Origin: Heliocidaris tuberculata
Lineage: Eukaryota; Echinodermata; Echinoidea; Camarodonta; Echinometridae
Assembly (NCBI GenBank): GCA_025618425.1
Contig: CM046844.1
Span: 7,794,127-7,858,126, forward strand
Direction: 5' to 3'
DNA: 64,000 nucleotides
Shown here: positions 1-10,975 of the stretch, one piece after another
Position numbering within the stretch: the stretch's first letter is position 1
How the letters are laid out: the number at the start of each line of letters is the position of its first letter
The notes under the pieces: generated by a model
Seen by the model: only the letters and a program-made list of their open reading frames with translations
Database searches by the model: none
Told to the model about the DNA's origin: nothing
Program-made: the position numbers and the translations under genes

Positions 1-178
1 AATGTGCATGTAGATACTGAGTGCTGTGTGTGTGGGGGGGGGGGGGGGGGGGAGGGGGGGGGGCACTAACAGTATTATCATAGGTGGATGTAGCAAGTGA
101 TGTAACTACACTTAAAGAAATGGGAAGCGTTTGATTTAGGATGAACTACATTGTATAAATGGATTGTACAATCAAGTA
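1..178. other. Left flank with poly-G tract, no gene seen
   Basis: A long G run broken by one A (about 36-63) opens the window. The rest is unremarkable A+T-rich sequence with no convincing coding signal on either strand. Confidence 0.6.
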
Positions 179-350
179 GTTAACTTTGCATAAGTCAAAT
201 CTGTTGGGACCACAAAAAATAGTTTGACTTCTGCAAAATTTGACTTAGGAAATGTAAATAACACATGTTTTGCAGAGTTTGGTAAAAAAATTGATTTGAC
301 TTTAATAGGGGAAGTTCGACTTATGCGACTTTGAGATATACAAGGTTAAT
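179..350 (+). repeat. ~170-bp miniature element, copy 1
   Basis: This stretch matches 25786-25947 in the same orientation at high identity, with shared blocks such as CTGTTGGGACCACAAAAAA and GTAAATAACACATGTTTTGC. Both ends carry related inverted sequence (GTTAACTTTGCATAAGTC at the left; the reverse complement of the right end reads GTTAACCTTGCATAACTC in copy 2). That is the layout of a short non-autonomous DNA transposon. The superfamily is not assigned. Confidence 0.7.
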
Positions 351-902
351 TGTACTTCCTTTGCAAGGGACACTGCTTTTGTTACGTCATTGGTTGAATG
401 CCGATTCTCACTCTTCTTGCAAGTCACAGATTGCCGAAACGGGTGCTTAGGGATTGGGGTGGCGAAGGGGGTGGCTGAAGGGTTGGGGTATTGTGTTAAG
501 ATGTGCGAGTGTCACGGTGTCTATCCTTTTTTTTTTTTTTCTCTTATCTTTTCTTTTGCCTTTCTTTTCTCTCCTTTTTATCTTTTATGACTTTTCTTTC
601 AGTAAAAAAGCAAAAACAAAAAAGGACAGTTATATTCAAGGTATATTTTTTAGCTGTTTATCTGTATAATTCAAGGAAGCTAAGATCTTAAGTGAATTAC
701 AAGTACATGTACATGTATAACTTCTTTGTTCTTCTTTGAATGTATACATTTTTTAAGGGTAAAAGTTTATGTTTATACTTTATTTGTGATTGTAATTTTT
801 CAAGTTTTGTACAGATTATTGATTTCAATGAAAAGAAATGAATAAAAGAATACTTATAGGAAAAAAATGAACAAGGCCCATACATGTTGCCAATTTCTCT
901 CC

Positions 903-933
<31 letters not shown>

Positions 934-1110
934 CCTTTATTACTTTTTCACTACAATGTACTTCATGGATGGATGGAGGAAGGGACAAGGAAATGTGCAC
1001 TCATGCAAGTTTCTATGCCAATGCCTTTCATGGTGATTGCATTGAACTTACATTATAACGGGTAAATGAAGAGAAAATCATTAAGAGTATCTACATTTAT
1101 CTTTCTTATC
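351..1110. other. Non-coding stretch with T-run and CA/CT repeats
   Basis: It holds a pyrimidine tract with a long T run at about 527-540, a (CA)n stretch near 910-932, and otherwise A+T-rich DNA. It is probably the 3' UTR and downstream flank of the minus-strand exon at 1111-1290. No coding exon was recognised. Confidence 0.5.
779..784 (-). promoter_or_regulatory. Candidate polyadenylation signal AATAAA
   Basis: Plus-strand TTTATT reads AATAAA on the minus strand, about 330 bases past the stop codon of the exon ending at 1111. It is the first canonical hexamer I noticed in that direction. Assignment to that gene is inference. Confidence 0.4.
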
Positions 1111-1290
1111 TTACTTCTTGAAATCAAAAGGCCTTGGAACTTTCGAGCTCTTCGCCTTCTTCTTGACTTTCTCAGATTCTGTGGATAATGTTGTAGTTAC
1201 AACGGATGCTGAGCCATGCTGTTCAAGGATGCCACTCACTTTCATCCATTCCTCTGAACTCAACTCATTCTTCAAGGTTTCAATCAGCTC
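1111..1290 (-). CDS. Terminal coding exon of an unidentified gene
   Basis: Sixty codons including the stop, preceded on the minus strand by a plausible acceptor (pyrimidine-rich, then TAAG). The peptide begins ELIETLKNELSSEEWMKV and ends KSSKVPRPFDFKK before TAA. The first ~30 residues look like an amphipathic helix, as at the end of a helical-repeat protein. A Ser/Thr stretch, a Lys-rich basic patch (EKVKKKAKSSK) and a proline/aromatic tail follow. The balanced composition, clean acceptor and in-frame stop make this a real exon rather than a chance ORF. I do not recognise the family, and no earlier exon is identifiable upstream (higher coordinates), so the rest of the gene may be separated by a long intron or by repeats. 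The basic tail could be a nuclear localisation signal, which is inference. Confidence 0.6.
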   Translation of the reverse strand, partial: ELIETLKNELSSEEWMKVSGILEQHGSASVVTTTLSTESEKVKKKAKSSKVPRPFDFKK

Positions 1291-2293
1291 CTTATGAGAA
1301 GATACATGTAGGTAAAACATTAACTTGATGAGTTTACGTTAATCATGAAAATACAGGTAAATCTTCTGAAATATCACAATGCAATTAGACCCTGAGTGTC
1401 AAAAAATCTTAGGAGTATACTATTCACTCAATATACTCTTGGCTAATTCTAGGGAGCTTCCTGAAAAGAAAATACATCATACAGAACTCACCACAATCCA
1501 CTAAAAATCGTCACTTTTGTTAGAAGTACTGACGCCTTAATATAACTGAAGTACAATCAATTGAACTCACCAATCTTGGAAAAAATACTTTGAAAAAATA
1601 AATCAGAAATCTACTGTCATTTCTGTCGACATGGTGCTTTGATATCATTGTAAACAAACAAACATCCCGTTTACATGAAAAGATGTGTTACTTATGGCAT
1701 CTTAGAATTATAAAATTGAGAAAACTCGAGGCTTTTACGATGTACGAATCTAGATTTGTAGGTATGAGGATACCGTAATTGACTAATTATGGAAAGAAGA
1801 CCCAAGTCACCCAAATCGTGTTCACTTTAGAGAAAATGATTAAACTAAGATATTTTATTGCCCAATTTTTAATATTTATTCATTAAAAGATACATATAAT
1901 ATCATTCATATTAAATCATTGCGTGAAAATCGAAAATATAGCAAAAATACATAATGATAAATTGTCGTCGATCACATGGGTCTGTATATACAGACTGTTC
2001 CGTTTTCGATGCTGATTCTATGGTAGACAGATGTGGGTATTTTTAATATTAATCTCATTTACTTGTTTGGGGGTCAAGAAGCCATAAGAACATATTGTCC
2101 GTCTGTACAATATTATAATACGAACATTAGTAATACTTTTTGATAAAGGACTGATAAAGGATAGTCCTTGGAGATAAGGAAATAGATGTTCTCTTAATTT
2201 ACATTTCTTATTTTTTCGCAGCCCATAGACTAACTAAAAGCTGGCTTGTGATGGCGTTCTAAAAAAATATGACAGGTTTGGAGTACCGAAAAG
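1291..2293. other. Apparently unique non-coding DNA, probably intron
   Basis: A+T-rich sequence upstream (in gene sense) of the terminal exon. I found no exon-like reading frame with splice signals and no repeat shared with the rest of the window. Confidence 0.45.
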
Positions 2294-3759
2294 CACTCAT
2301 AAGCCCTTGCGTATGTGGGACTGTGTCCAACATTCACTGTTGCAGCAGTCAACAACAGACAATAAAATTGCTCTAAGCAAGATTTAATTTTCATAAATTT
2401 GCTAGATTACCTGATTCAGGGACTCTTCAACTCTTACTGTGCCACAAATTTGGGGATTCAGAATTGAAAGTGAAATTTTAAATAATTATTTTCCTCTCAT
2501 GTCTGAATGATCTAGACTGGAAAAAGGCCTGCTGATACACACAAAAGCTATTGAAGCCTATTCACCCGTAAAAGCTAGTCTGGAGTACAAAGTTATCTTC
2601 AGATAAGCTTGTACATGTATAAGTATACTATAAGTGACCGAAAAGTCACTTGTCAGCGAAGTTGTCGCTGGTCTTGGCAAAGACGGCTTTGTGAAACACT
2701 TAGCGGACAAGTTGAGCGACAGTGTTGAGATGTCTCTGATCTTGTTGTTATGACGGTTTGATGAAACGACTCCCTGATTCAGGGACTCTTCAACTCTTAC
2801 TATGCCACAAGCACAAATTTGAGGATTCAGACTCTGTCAGAGTTGAAAATGAAAGTGATACTGATATTTTAAATAATTATTTTCCTCTCATCAGCTCATG
2901 TATCTTTGTATGAATGAATGATCTAGACTGGAAAAAGGCACCCGTAAAAGCTAGTCTGGAGTACAAAGTTATCTTCAGATAAGCTTGTACGTACGTATAA
3001 GTTTACTATAAGTGACAGAAAAGTCACTTGTCAGCGAAGTTGTCGCTGACGCTGGTCTTGGCAAAGACGGCTTTGTGAAACACTTAGCGGACAAGTTGAG
3101 CGACAGTGTTGAGATGTCTCTGATCTTGTTGTTATGACGGTTTGATGAAACGACCCCCTGATTCAGGGACTCTTCAACTCTTACTATGCCACAAGCACAA
3201 ATTTGAGGATTCAGACTCTGTCAGAGTTGAAAATGAAAGTGATACTGATATTTTAAATAATTATTTTCCTCTCATGTATCTTTGAATGAATGATCTAGAC
3301 TGGAAAAAGGCCTGCTGAATGGCTGATACACACAAAAGCTATTGAAGCCTATTCACCCGTAAAAGCTAGTCTGGAGTACAAGGTTATCTTCAGATAAGTT
3401 TGTACATATGTATAAGTCAGTGGCACTTATACATGTACAAGCTTATCTGAAGATAACCTTGTACTCCAGACTAGCTTTTATGTGTGAATAGGCTTCAATA
3501 GCTTTTGTGTGTATCAGCAGGCCTTTTTCCAGGGTAGATCATTCATACATGAGAGGAAAATAATTATTTAAAATTTCACTTTCAATTCTGAATCCCTAAT
3601 TTGTGACACAGTAAGACTAAGAGTTGAAGAGTCCATGAATCAGGTAATTAACAAATTTAAGAAAATTAAATCTTGCTTAGAGCAATTTTGTTGTCTGTTT
3701 TTGACTGCTGCAACAGTGAATGTTGGACACAGTCCCACATAGGCAAGGGCCTATGAGTG
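2294..3759. mobile_element. 1.5 kb foldback element with internal direct repeats
   Basis: The left arm (2294-2620) reappears inverted at 3418-3759: CACTCATAAGCCCTTGC at the left pairs with GGCAAGGGCCTATGAGTG at the right, and TTATCTTCAGATAAGCTTG recurs at the inner edge. Between the arms, blocks are repeated directly. CTGATTCAGGGACTCTTCAA occurs at about 2411, 2772 and 3159, and AAAAGTCACTTGTCAGCGAA at about 2640 and 3020. So a ~370-bp unit was tandemly copied inside a long-terminal-inverted-repeat element. No transposase remnant and no clear target duplication were found. Confidence 0.8.
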
Positions 3760-4193
3760 AGTCAGTGGACCAACTCATGACACACGACCCTATAATGAAA
3801 TCCCCTAAATAAAACGAAAAAAGTAATGGACGGGACTACGTAAAACTAAAAGAGTTAGTTGGTCTTTGGTCGACCAACGTATATATTGACAGGATATTCC
3901 ATAGCCAATCCTTTAACTATATTACAGATCTCGGTATATTCTTCAATTTTCAAATACGTCACCTCCTAAATAATATCTTAATTCTTACCTCGCCGGTGGC
4001 CATTTGGGACATCAACACTACTTCGACTACTTCTGCCTTCGGTTGCTGGCTGCTGAATTACGCTGAATTACTGAATTAGGATAGTTAGCACGACGCTTTT
4101 TGCTTAGCATGGACGACATGTCAATTGATCTATATGCACGTTGCCAATTGGAGTGATCCCACAACCAGAGATTACATTACATTACAACTAATA
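3760..4193. other. Non-coding spacer
   Basis: No gene or repeat was recognised, apart from the phrase near 3765-3790 ('ggaccaactcatgacacacgacc'-type wording), which resembles text near 16445 and 19498. That similarity suggests old repeat debris. Confidence 0.4.
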
Positions 4194-4201
4194 ATAGTAC
4201 G

Positions 4202-4553
4202 CAGTGGCGGATTTAAAGGGGGGGGGGGGGCAATCCCGGCCCGTGCCCCCCCCCCCTTTGAGGGAAAACAATTAATGCATTGTGCTCCCCCTATTTGCGA
4301 TTGTACCCCCCCCCCCTTTTCGACCAGAAAACTTTTTTTTTTTTTTTGTTGTTGTTGATTGTCAGAGAATTATGGAGGGGAACTGGACCCCATAACCCCA
4401 CCCCCCCCCCCCCCCCCCCACTGAGCGACTTTGGGAGGGCTGGCGCGACAAAAAAAATATGGGTCTCCCTCCAAGCAGTTTTCCAAAGTTGACAATCCTG
4501 CATTTGTGTGCCCCCCCCCCCCCCCCTTATACGAAATCTTGGATCCGCCCCTG
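4202..4553 (+). mobile_element. hAT-type miniature element, copy 1 (perfect 8-bp TSD)
   Basis: The termini are CAGTGGCGGATTTA and the inverse of CAGGGGCGGATCCA. The 8-bp duplication ATAGTACG lies exactly on both sides (4194-4201 and 4554-4561). Short inverted termini of this type with an 8-bp TSD are the hallmark of the hAT superfamily. The interior is C/G homopolymer tracts plus the conserved phrases TTGTCAGAGAATT and GAGCGACTTTGGGAG. It has no coding capacity, so it is non-autonomous. Related copies lie at 11956-12289 (inverted) and 61866-62133. Confidence 0.9.
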
Positions 4554-4582
4554 ATAGTACGTGCCGTGTTAATCGCTGATCT

Positions 4583-4710
4583 GGGTCCTCTTGCATAAAA
4601 AGTTGCGATTAAACGCAACTCGATTTTCAACCAATCAGGATCGCGTATTTGGGACTTGCGTTTAATTTTTTGAGTTGCGTTTAATCGCAACTTTTTATGC
4701 AAGAGGGCCC
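4583..4710. mobile_element. ~128-bp palindromic MITE, copy 1
   Basis: A nearly perfect hairpin: GGTCCTCTTGCATAAAAAGT at the left against its complement at the right, with inner arms of AGTTGCGATTAAACGCAACT type. A second copy is at 44532-44678, and an interrupted third is at about 61572-61813. The insertion lies directly downstream of the hAT element. Confidence 0.85.
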
Positions 4711-4720
4711 TGATCTCTAG

Positions 4721-4782
4721 TGTTTGTTTTGTTTTGTTTTGTTTGTTTTTGTTTTTTGTTTTGTTTTTGTTTTGTTTTATTT
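4721..4782 (+). repeat. (GTTTT)n simple repeat
   Basis: Repeated GTTTT/GTTTTT units with no coding meaning. Confidence 0.8.
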
Positions 4783-5259
4783 GTAGAGGTCAGTGAGTGT
4801 TACTTTTTACCCGTGCCTACTGTAGTGTGTGAAGTTAAGTAATCGCTTAAGATAAGGGGGGGGGGGCGAGGGAGAGAAAGGAGTTGATTTCTTGAGTTGA
4901 TCGGAGGGAGCATGATCGGGGCAGGGGGGGGGGGGGCATAGCTGAGTGAAAATACAAAACAAGGCCACCAATTAGGGAAAGGGTGTGGGAGGGGGTCCTG
5001 TTGTTTTTTCTCTCATACCCCCCCCCCCCCTCTCTCTCTCTCTCGCTCTGTTCTTTCTCTTTTTGGCCATTTGGCGGGAGGCAGTGCCCCCTGTGACCTC
5101 GTATAGCCTATGCAGGGGGACTATAGTGGTAGCAGCTAGAGGTAGGATGTAATAAGAGGTATGGTAGGATGTTCGTAGAGGCCGGAGAGGAAGTACGTTT
5201 GAGTTCGATGGTTTTAACAGAGGTGCGACAGTGGTAGAGACACGAAGGGAGTAGAATAA

Positions 5260-5806
5260 CAGAAGAGGGAAAAGGGAAGTAGAGGTAGGATTGTAATCGA
5301 GTATAGCAAGTAGAAGGGAATGAAAGCAGAGGTATAGGATGGATGTAGATGTTGGACACGTAGGATGGTAGTACATGTATGGAAGAATGATAGTAGAGGT
5401 AGGGTGGTACATCTAGAGCTAAAAATGGGGAGAATGAAGTAGAGGTGAGATGGTAGTAGAGATAGGATGGTAGTAGAGGGACAATGAAAGCAAAAATAGA
5501 ATGGGGTATAGACGTAGGACATGTAGGATGGTAGTAGATGGAGAATGAAAGTAGATGATCGAGGTAGGATTGTAGTAGAGGTAGAATGGCAGAAGAAGTA
5601 GGCTAGTAAAGGCAGGATGGTATAGTAGAGGAAGAATGAAAGCAAACATAGAATGGGAGTAGATGTAGGACATGTAGATTGTATGATATGGTGAGCCTTG
5701 GAGAATGAAAGTAGAGCTAGCTTAGGATGGTAGTAGAGGTAGAATGGCAGTAGAGGTAGGATGGTAGTAGAGGACAGGATGGTAGAAGAGGTATGATAAG
5801 TGGAAG
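5260..5806 (+). repeat. GTAGAGGTAGGATGGTA minisatellite, left block
   Basis: Degenerate tandem ~17-bp units built from GTAGTAGAGGTAGGATG, interspersed with AGAATGAAAGTAGA variants. The same minisatellite resumes at 10556-10975. The two blocks look like one array split by the insertion at 5807-10554. Confidence 0.85.
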
Positions 5807-6059
5807 CAGGGGCGTCAATCCTGGTGGCAGAGGGGCAGTTGATCCCCCCCAAGTAAACCCAGGTCGAAATTCCAATAGAAACCAGTAGAAACCAGTGAGG
5901 ACATTTTACTGGTGTCTACTGGTTTTAGGATTCTAATGGTTTCCACGGGAATTTGAACAGATTCCAGCAGAATTCCCATAGAATCCATTACATCTCACTG
6001 GTGTGATGACCAGTATAAACCATTAAAATACAGTAGAGTCTACTGGTCAGAAGAACGGT

Positions 6060-7760
6060 ACATAAATACAGTGTCAAATCGATAGAAACCAATAGAAACC
6101 ATTATATTCAATTGGATAAGACCAGTGAAAACCATCAAAAACCAGCTGAGACTATACTATAATTATAAAGGGTATAAAATCAGATTCAAACCATAAGAAA
6201 CCAATAGAAACCAGAGTAGTCTACTGGTTTTAAAAAGGGCTGTATGACCAGTAGAAACCAATTATAGAACCAGTAGACTCTACTGGTTTAAAGAAGGGTT
6301 TCAAAATTTCAAAGTCAAACCAATAGAAACCATTAGATTCAACTGGATTGAAGACCAGTAAAAACCATCAAAAACCAGCAGAATCTATTTGGTTGATATG
6401 AAGGGTATAAAATTAGAGTCAATCCGTAAAAAATCGATAGAAACCAGAATAGTCTACTGGTTTGTAAAAGAGCTGTATTGCCTGCAGAAACCAGTTAGAA
6501 CCAGGAGACTCTACTGGTTTAAAGAAGAGTGTCAAAATACAGAGTCAAACCAATATAAACCATTAGATTCAACTGGATTGAAGACCAGTAAAACCCATCA
6601 AAATCCAGCAGAGTCTATGTGTGGTTGATATTATGGGTATAAAATCAAAGTAAATCCGTAAGATACCAAAAGAACCCAGAGTAGTCTACTGGTTTTAAAA
6701 AGGGCTGTATTACCAGTAGAAACCAATTAGAACCAGTAGACTCTACTGGTTTGAAGAAGGGTGTCAAAATTTCAGAGTCAAACCAATAGAAACCATTAGA
6801 TTCAACTGGATTGAAGACCAGTAAAAACCATTAAAAACCAGCAGAGTCTATGTGGTTGATATGAAGGGTATAAAACTAGAGTCAATCCGTAAAAAATCGA
6901 TAGAAACCAGAATAGTCTACTGGTTTGTAGAAGAGCTGTATTGCCTGTAGAAACTAGTTAGAACCAGGAGACTCTACTGGTTTGAAAAAGAGTGTCAAAA
7001 TACAGAGTCAATCCAATAGAAACCATTAGATTCAACTGGAATGAAGACCAGTAAAAACCATCAAAAACCAGCAGAGACTATGTGGTTGATATTAAGGGTA
7101 TAAAATGAGAGTAAATCCGTAAGAATCCAATAGAAACCAGAGTAGTCTACTGGTTTTAAAAAGGGCTGTATTACCAGTAGAAACCAATTATCTGATTATA
7201 ACTAATAGACTCTACTGGTTTGAAGAAGGGTGTCAAAATTTCAGAGTCAAACCAATAGAAACCATTAGATTCCACTGGATTGAAGACCAGTAAAAACCAT
7301 AAAAAACAGCAGAATCTATGTGTTTGATATGAAGGGTATAAAATTAGAGTCAATCCGTAAAAAATCGATAGAAACCAGAATAGTCTACTGGTTTATAAAA
7401 GAGCTGTATTGCCTGTGGAAACCAGTTAGAACCAGGAGACTCTACTGGTTTGAAGAAGATTGTCAAAATACAGAATCAAACCAATAGAAACTATTAGATT
7501 TAACCGGATTAAAGACCAGTAAAAACTATCAAAAAACAGCAGAGACTATGTGGTTTATATCAAGGGTATGAAATCAAAGTAAAACCATAAGAAATCAATA
7601 GAAACCAGAATTCTCTACTGGGTTTGAAAAGGGCTTTATTACAAATAGAAACCAATAAGAACCAGGAATCTTTACTGGTTTAAGGAAGGGTTCAAAATAC
7701 AGAGTCAAACCAATAAAAACAATTCAATTCAACTGGACTGAAGACTAGTAAAAGCCATCA
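6060..7760 (+). repeat. ~230-bp tandem satellite with two-unit higher-order pattern
   Basis: The landmark CATTAGATTCAACTGGA recurs at about 6331, 6561, 6794, 7024 and 7263, with a diverged copy near 7491, giving spacings of ~230-239 bp. Alternate monomers differ: one type carries GGGCTGTATTACCAGTAG (about 6230, 6705, 7163), the other GAGCTGTATTGCCTG (about 6468, 6933, 7402). The real repeating unit is therefore an A-B dimer of ~465 bp. Confidence 0.85.
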
Positions 7761-8589
7761 AAAACCAGCAGAGTCTATACAGTATGTATTCAAAATAAAT
7801 AAAGAGTCTAACTGGTTCTAGAAACCCAGTTAAAACTAGTAGAAAATATACTAGTTGAAACCACTGTATCACCAATTGGCACATTTTCTTAGTGGAAAAG
7901 ATACCAGTTGAAACTAGTATCTCCGATTGCCACAAACTTTGTGCCAGTTTTCCTTTCCAACTTGGTCTTTCCATTATGTTTTTCCAATGCCATCTGTTAA
8001 TGGAAACGGCAATTTTTCCCTGATACCCTTGGTCCAGTTCAATATACCATGCGCAATTAACTTTTTTTTCCCCAGTTGTCTACTGGCTCCAGTTGGGAAC
8101 CAGTAGAATACCAGTTGAGACCAATAGAAACCAGTTAATTTGCATAATAAATACTGGGTGCTTGTGTATTCATGTTTTCATATTATTTATTTAAATTTGC
8201 AGTACATTTCTTCATTGTTGATGATTTAGTGTAGTGCAAAACGTTCACTAAATACAAAGATGGGTCAACAAACGATTACTAGAACAATTCATTCACTGGT
8301 ATCAATTACAGGTAATTAAACAGTAATTAAGGAAACACTAACCAGGAACTAAAATATGTTCATTCATTACAAGTATATGGACAATGCCCTCACACTTCAA
8401 AATATGCAAAGTCTCCAACTTTCCATTGCACATCGGAAGTATTGGAGCCACACCAGAGTAACTTTGTTGCTATTGCCACTGGTAGTTATTAGTACAAGAT
8501 TTAAATACCTTGTAACTAATATACCAAGGTCAAATAGTTCAACTGGTTTTACTGGTTTCCACTGGTCTAAGTAATTGGACTTGTAGGAA

Positions 8590-10140
8590 ATTCCTTCTGG
8601 TTTCTACTGGAAATTTATTCACTTTCCATATTGAAACCAGTAGAATTTCCTTCTAGTTTTTTACTGGAAGTATTCACTACTTTCCATATTGAAACCAGTA
8701 GAATTTCCTTCTGGTTTTTTTACTGGAAGTATTCACTACTTCCGATATTGAAACCAGTAGAATTTCCTTCTGGTTTTCTACTGGAAGTATTCATTACTTT
8801 CATATATTGAAACCAGTAGAATTTCCTTCTGGTTTTCTACTGGAAGTATTCATTACTTTCCATATTGAAACCAGTAGAATTTCTTTCTGGTTTTCTACTG
8901 GAATCTATTCACTTTCCATATTGAAACCAGTTGAATTTCCTTCTGGTTTTCTACTGGAATCTATTCACTTTACATATTGAAACCAGTAGAATTTTCTTTC
9001 TGGTTTCCTACTGGAATCTATTTCCATATTGAAACCAGTAGAATTTCTTTCTGGTTTTCTACTGGAATCTATTCACTTTACATATTGAAACCAGTAGAAT
9101 TTCTTTCTGGTTTTCTACTGGAATCTATTCACTTTACATATTGAAACCAGTAGAATTTTCTTTCTGGTTTCCTACTGGAATCTATTTCCATATTGAAACC
9201 AGTAGAATTTCTTTCTGGTTTTCTACTGGAATCTATTCACTTTCCATATTGAAACCAGTTGAATTTCCTTCTGGTTTTCTACTGGAATCTATTCACTTTA
9301 CATATTGAAAGCAGTAGAATTTTCTTTCTGGTTTCCTACTGGAATCTATTTCCATATTGAAACCAGTAGAATTTCTTTCTGGTTTTCTACTGGAATCTAT
9401 TCACTTTACATATTGAAACCAGTAGAATTTCTTTCTGGTTTTCTACTGGAATCTATTCACTTTCCATATTGAAACCAGTTGAATTTCCTTCTGGTTTTCT
9501 ACTGGAATCTATTCACTTTACATATTGAAACCAGTAGAATTTTCTTTCTGGTTTCCTACTGGAATCTATTTCCATATTGAAACCAGTAAAATTTCTTTCT
9601 GGTTTTCTACTGGAATCTATTCACTTTACATATTGAAACCAGTAGAATTTCTTTCTGGTTTTCTACTGGAATCTATTCACTTTACATATTGAAACCAGTA
9701 GAATTTCTTTCTGGTTTTCTACTGGAATCTATTCACTTTACATATTGAAACCAGTAGAATTTCTTTCTGGTTTTCTACTGGAATCTATTCACTTTACATA
9801 TTGAAACCAGTAGAATTTCTTTCTGGTTTTCTACTGGAATCTATTCACTTTACATATTGAAACCAGTAGAATTTCTTTCTGGTTTTCTACTGGAATCTAT
9901 TCACTTTACATATTGAAACCAGTAGAATTTCTTTCTGGTTTTCTACTGGAATCTATTCACTTTACATATTGAAACCAGTAAAAATTCCTTCTGGTTTTCT
10001 ACTGGAATCATTCACTTTACATATTGAAACCAGTAGAATTTCTTTCTGGTTTTCTACTGGAATCTATTCACTTTACATATTGAAACCAGTAGAATTTCTT
10101 TCTGGTTTTCTACTGGAATCTATTCACTTTCCATATTGAA
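8590..10140 (+). repeat. 56-bp hairpin-forming satellite, ~28 copies
   Basis: The monomer runs from TTGAAACCAGTAGAATTTC through TTTCTGGTTTTCTACTGG to ATCTATTCACTTTACATA. Exact spacing in the homogeneous part (about 9600-10100) is 56 bp. A shorter ~49-bp variant lacks the CACTTTA block (for example near 9010, 9185, 9345 and 9570). Each monomer holds CCAGTAGAA and TTCTACTGG, so each strand can form a stem-loop per unit. Homogeneity is greatest toward the right. Confidence 0.92.
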
Positions 10141-10555
10141 ACCAGTAGAAAATGGACCAGTAGAAACCAGTATAATGTTCTACTGGTTTTATCCTAATGG
10201 TTTCTACGGGAATTTCGACCTGGGAATATTGGGGGGGACATATCGTTTTGCCCCCCCCCCCCTCCCTAATAAATCCGGAGGTGTAAAATAAAATAAGGAA
10301 AAATGATGCAAAACTCGGGAAATGAAACCTTCCAAACAATGAAATATAAAAGGTACTATTACACGATTGGACTTCAATTTCGCCGTGCGCTCAGAGCGCA
10401 AATTCTCTAATTTTCCCTGCTTCCCTGTAACATTTCTCTGATGTAACCGTGGAGAGGCTGGCGTTAAAAACATCATGTGCGAAATGACCATCGTTACGTT
10501 GGGCTGTCTTGCCCCCCCCCCCCCCCCCACATCCGAAAAACGGATCGACCCCTGG

Positions 10556-10975
10556 AGTGGAGGTAGGATATAGTAGTAGAGTAGGATGGTAGTAGAGGGA
10601 GAATGAAAGTAGATATTAGATTGTAGTAGATGTATGTATAATGGTAGTAGAGGTAGGATGGTAGTAGAGGGAGAATGAAAGTAGAGATCATGACGATTGT
10701 ATAGCAGATGTAAAGCATGGTAGTAGGATCGATGGTATATAGTATAGAGCTGGGATGCATGGTAGCAGAGGTAGGATGGTAGAAGATGTAGGCTATTAGA
10801 GGTAGGATGGCATTAGAGGTAGATTGGTAGTAGAGGTAGGATGGTAGTAGAGGGGGAATGAAAGTGGTGGTACGTAGGAGGGTAGTACTAGAGGGAGAAT
10901 GAAAGTAGAGGTAGGATGGTAGTAGAGGTAGGATGGTAGCAGAGGTAGGGTGGTAGGCCTAGAAGGTATAGGTTG
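10556..10975 (+). repeat. GTAGAGGTAGGATGGTA minisatellite, right block
   Basis: The same degenerate ~17-bp units as at 5260-5806, continuing on the other side of the composite insertion. The decay pattern and GAGAATGAAAGTAGA variants are shared. Confidence 0.85.

Larger units (their letters stand above)
5844..10237. mobile_element. Foldback element filled with two CCAGTAGAA satellites
   Basis: The outer sequences are inverted copies. CCCCCCCAAGTAAACCCAGG plus TCGAAATTCC at the left matches the inverse of the right end, CCCCCCCAATATTCCCAGG plus TCGAAATTCCCG. Inside, almost everything is built from CCAGTAGAAACC and its complement: first a ~230-bp tandem family (about 6060-7760), then transitional sequence, then a 56-bp family (about 8590-10140). 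Foldback elements whose arms consist of short tandem repeats are known in Drosophila (FB) and sea urchins (TU). Membership in either is not established here. No transposase ORF is present. Confidence 0.7.
5807..10554. mobile_element. ~4.75 kb composite insertion inside the minisatellite
   Basis: The left end reads CAGGGGCGTCAATCC and the inverse of the right end reads CAGGGGTCGATCC. These are hAT-like termini similar to the other miniature elements here. The flanks carry AGTGGAAG (5799-5806) and AGTGGAGG (10556-10563), a 7/8 match to a target duplication if one extra G is allowed at the right end. The same minisatellite lies on both sides. I read this as an hAT-like element that later received the satellite-rich foldback at 5844-10237 close to its left end. 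The right-hand interior (10240-10545) is unique and A+T-rich with poly-C tracts. Confidence 0.6.

Noticed and set aside
4291..4702. Gly/Pro-rich ORFs
   Set aside because: Translations of C/G runs in the hAT-type miniature element and the adjacent hairpin MITE.
5214..5852. 212-codon minus-strand ORF rich in Ser, Thr, Leu, Tyr and Pro
   Set aside because: It is the translation of the GTAGAGGTAGGATG minisatellite. Low-complexity codons follow from the DNA repeat, with no domain.
5880..10140. CRISPR array
   Set aside because: The repeats are contiguous satellites without unique spacers, in a eukaryotic context.
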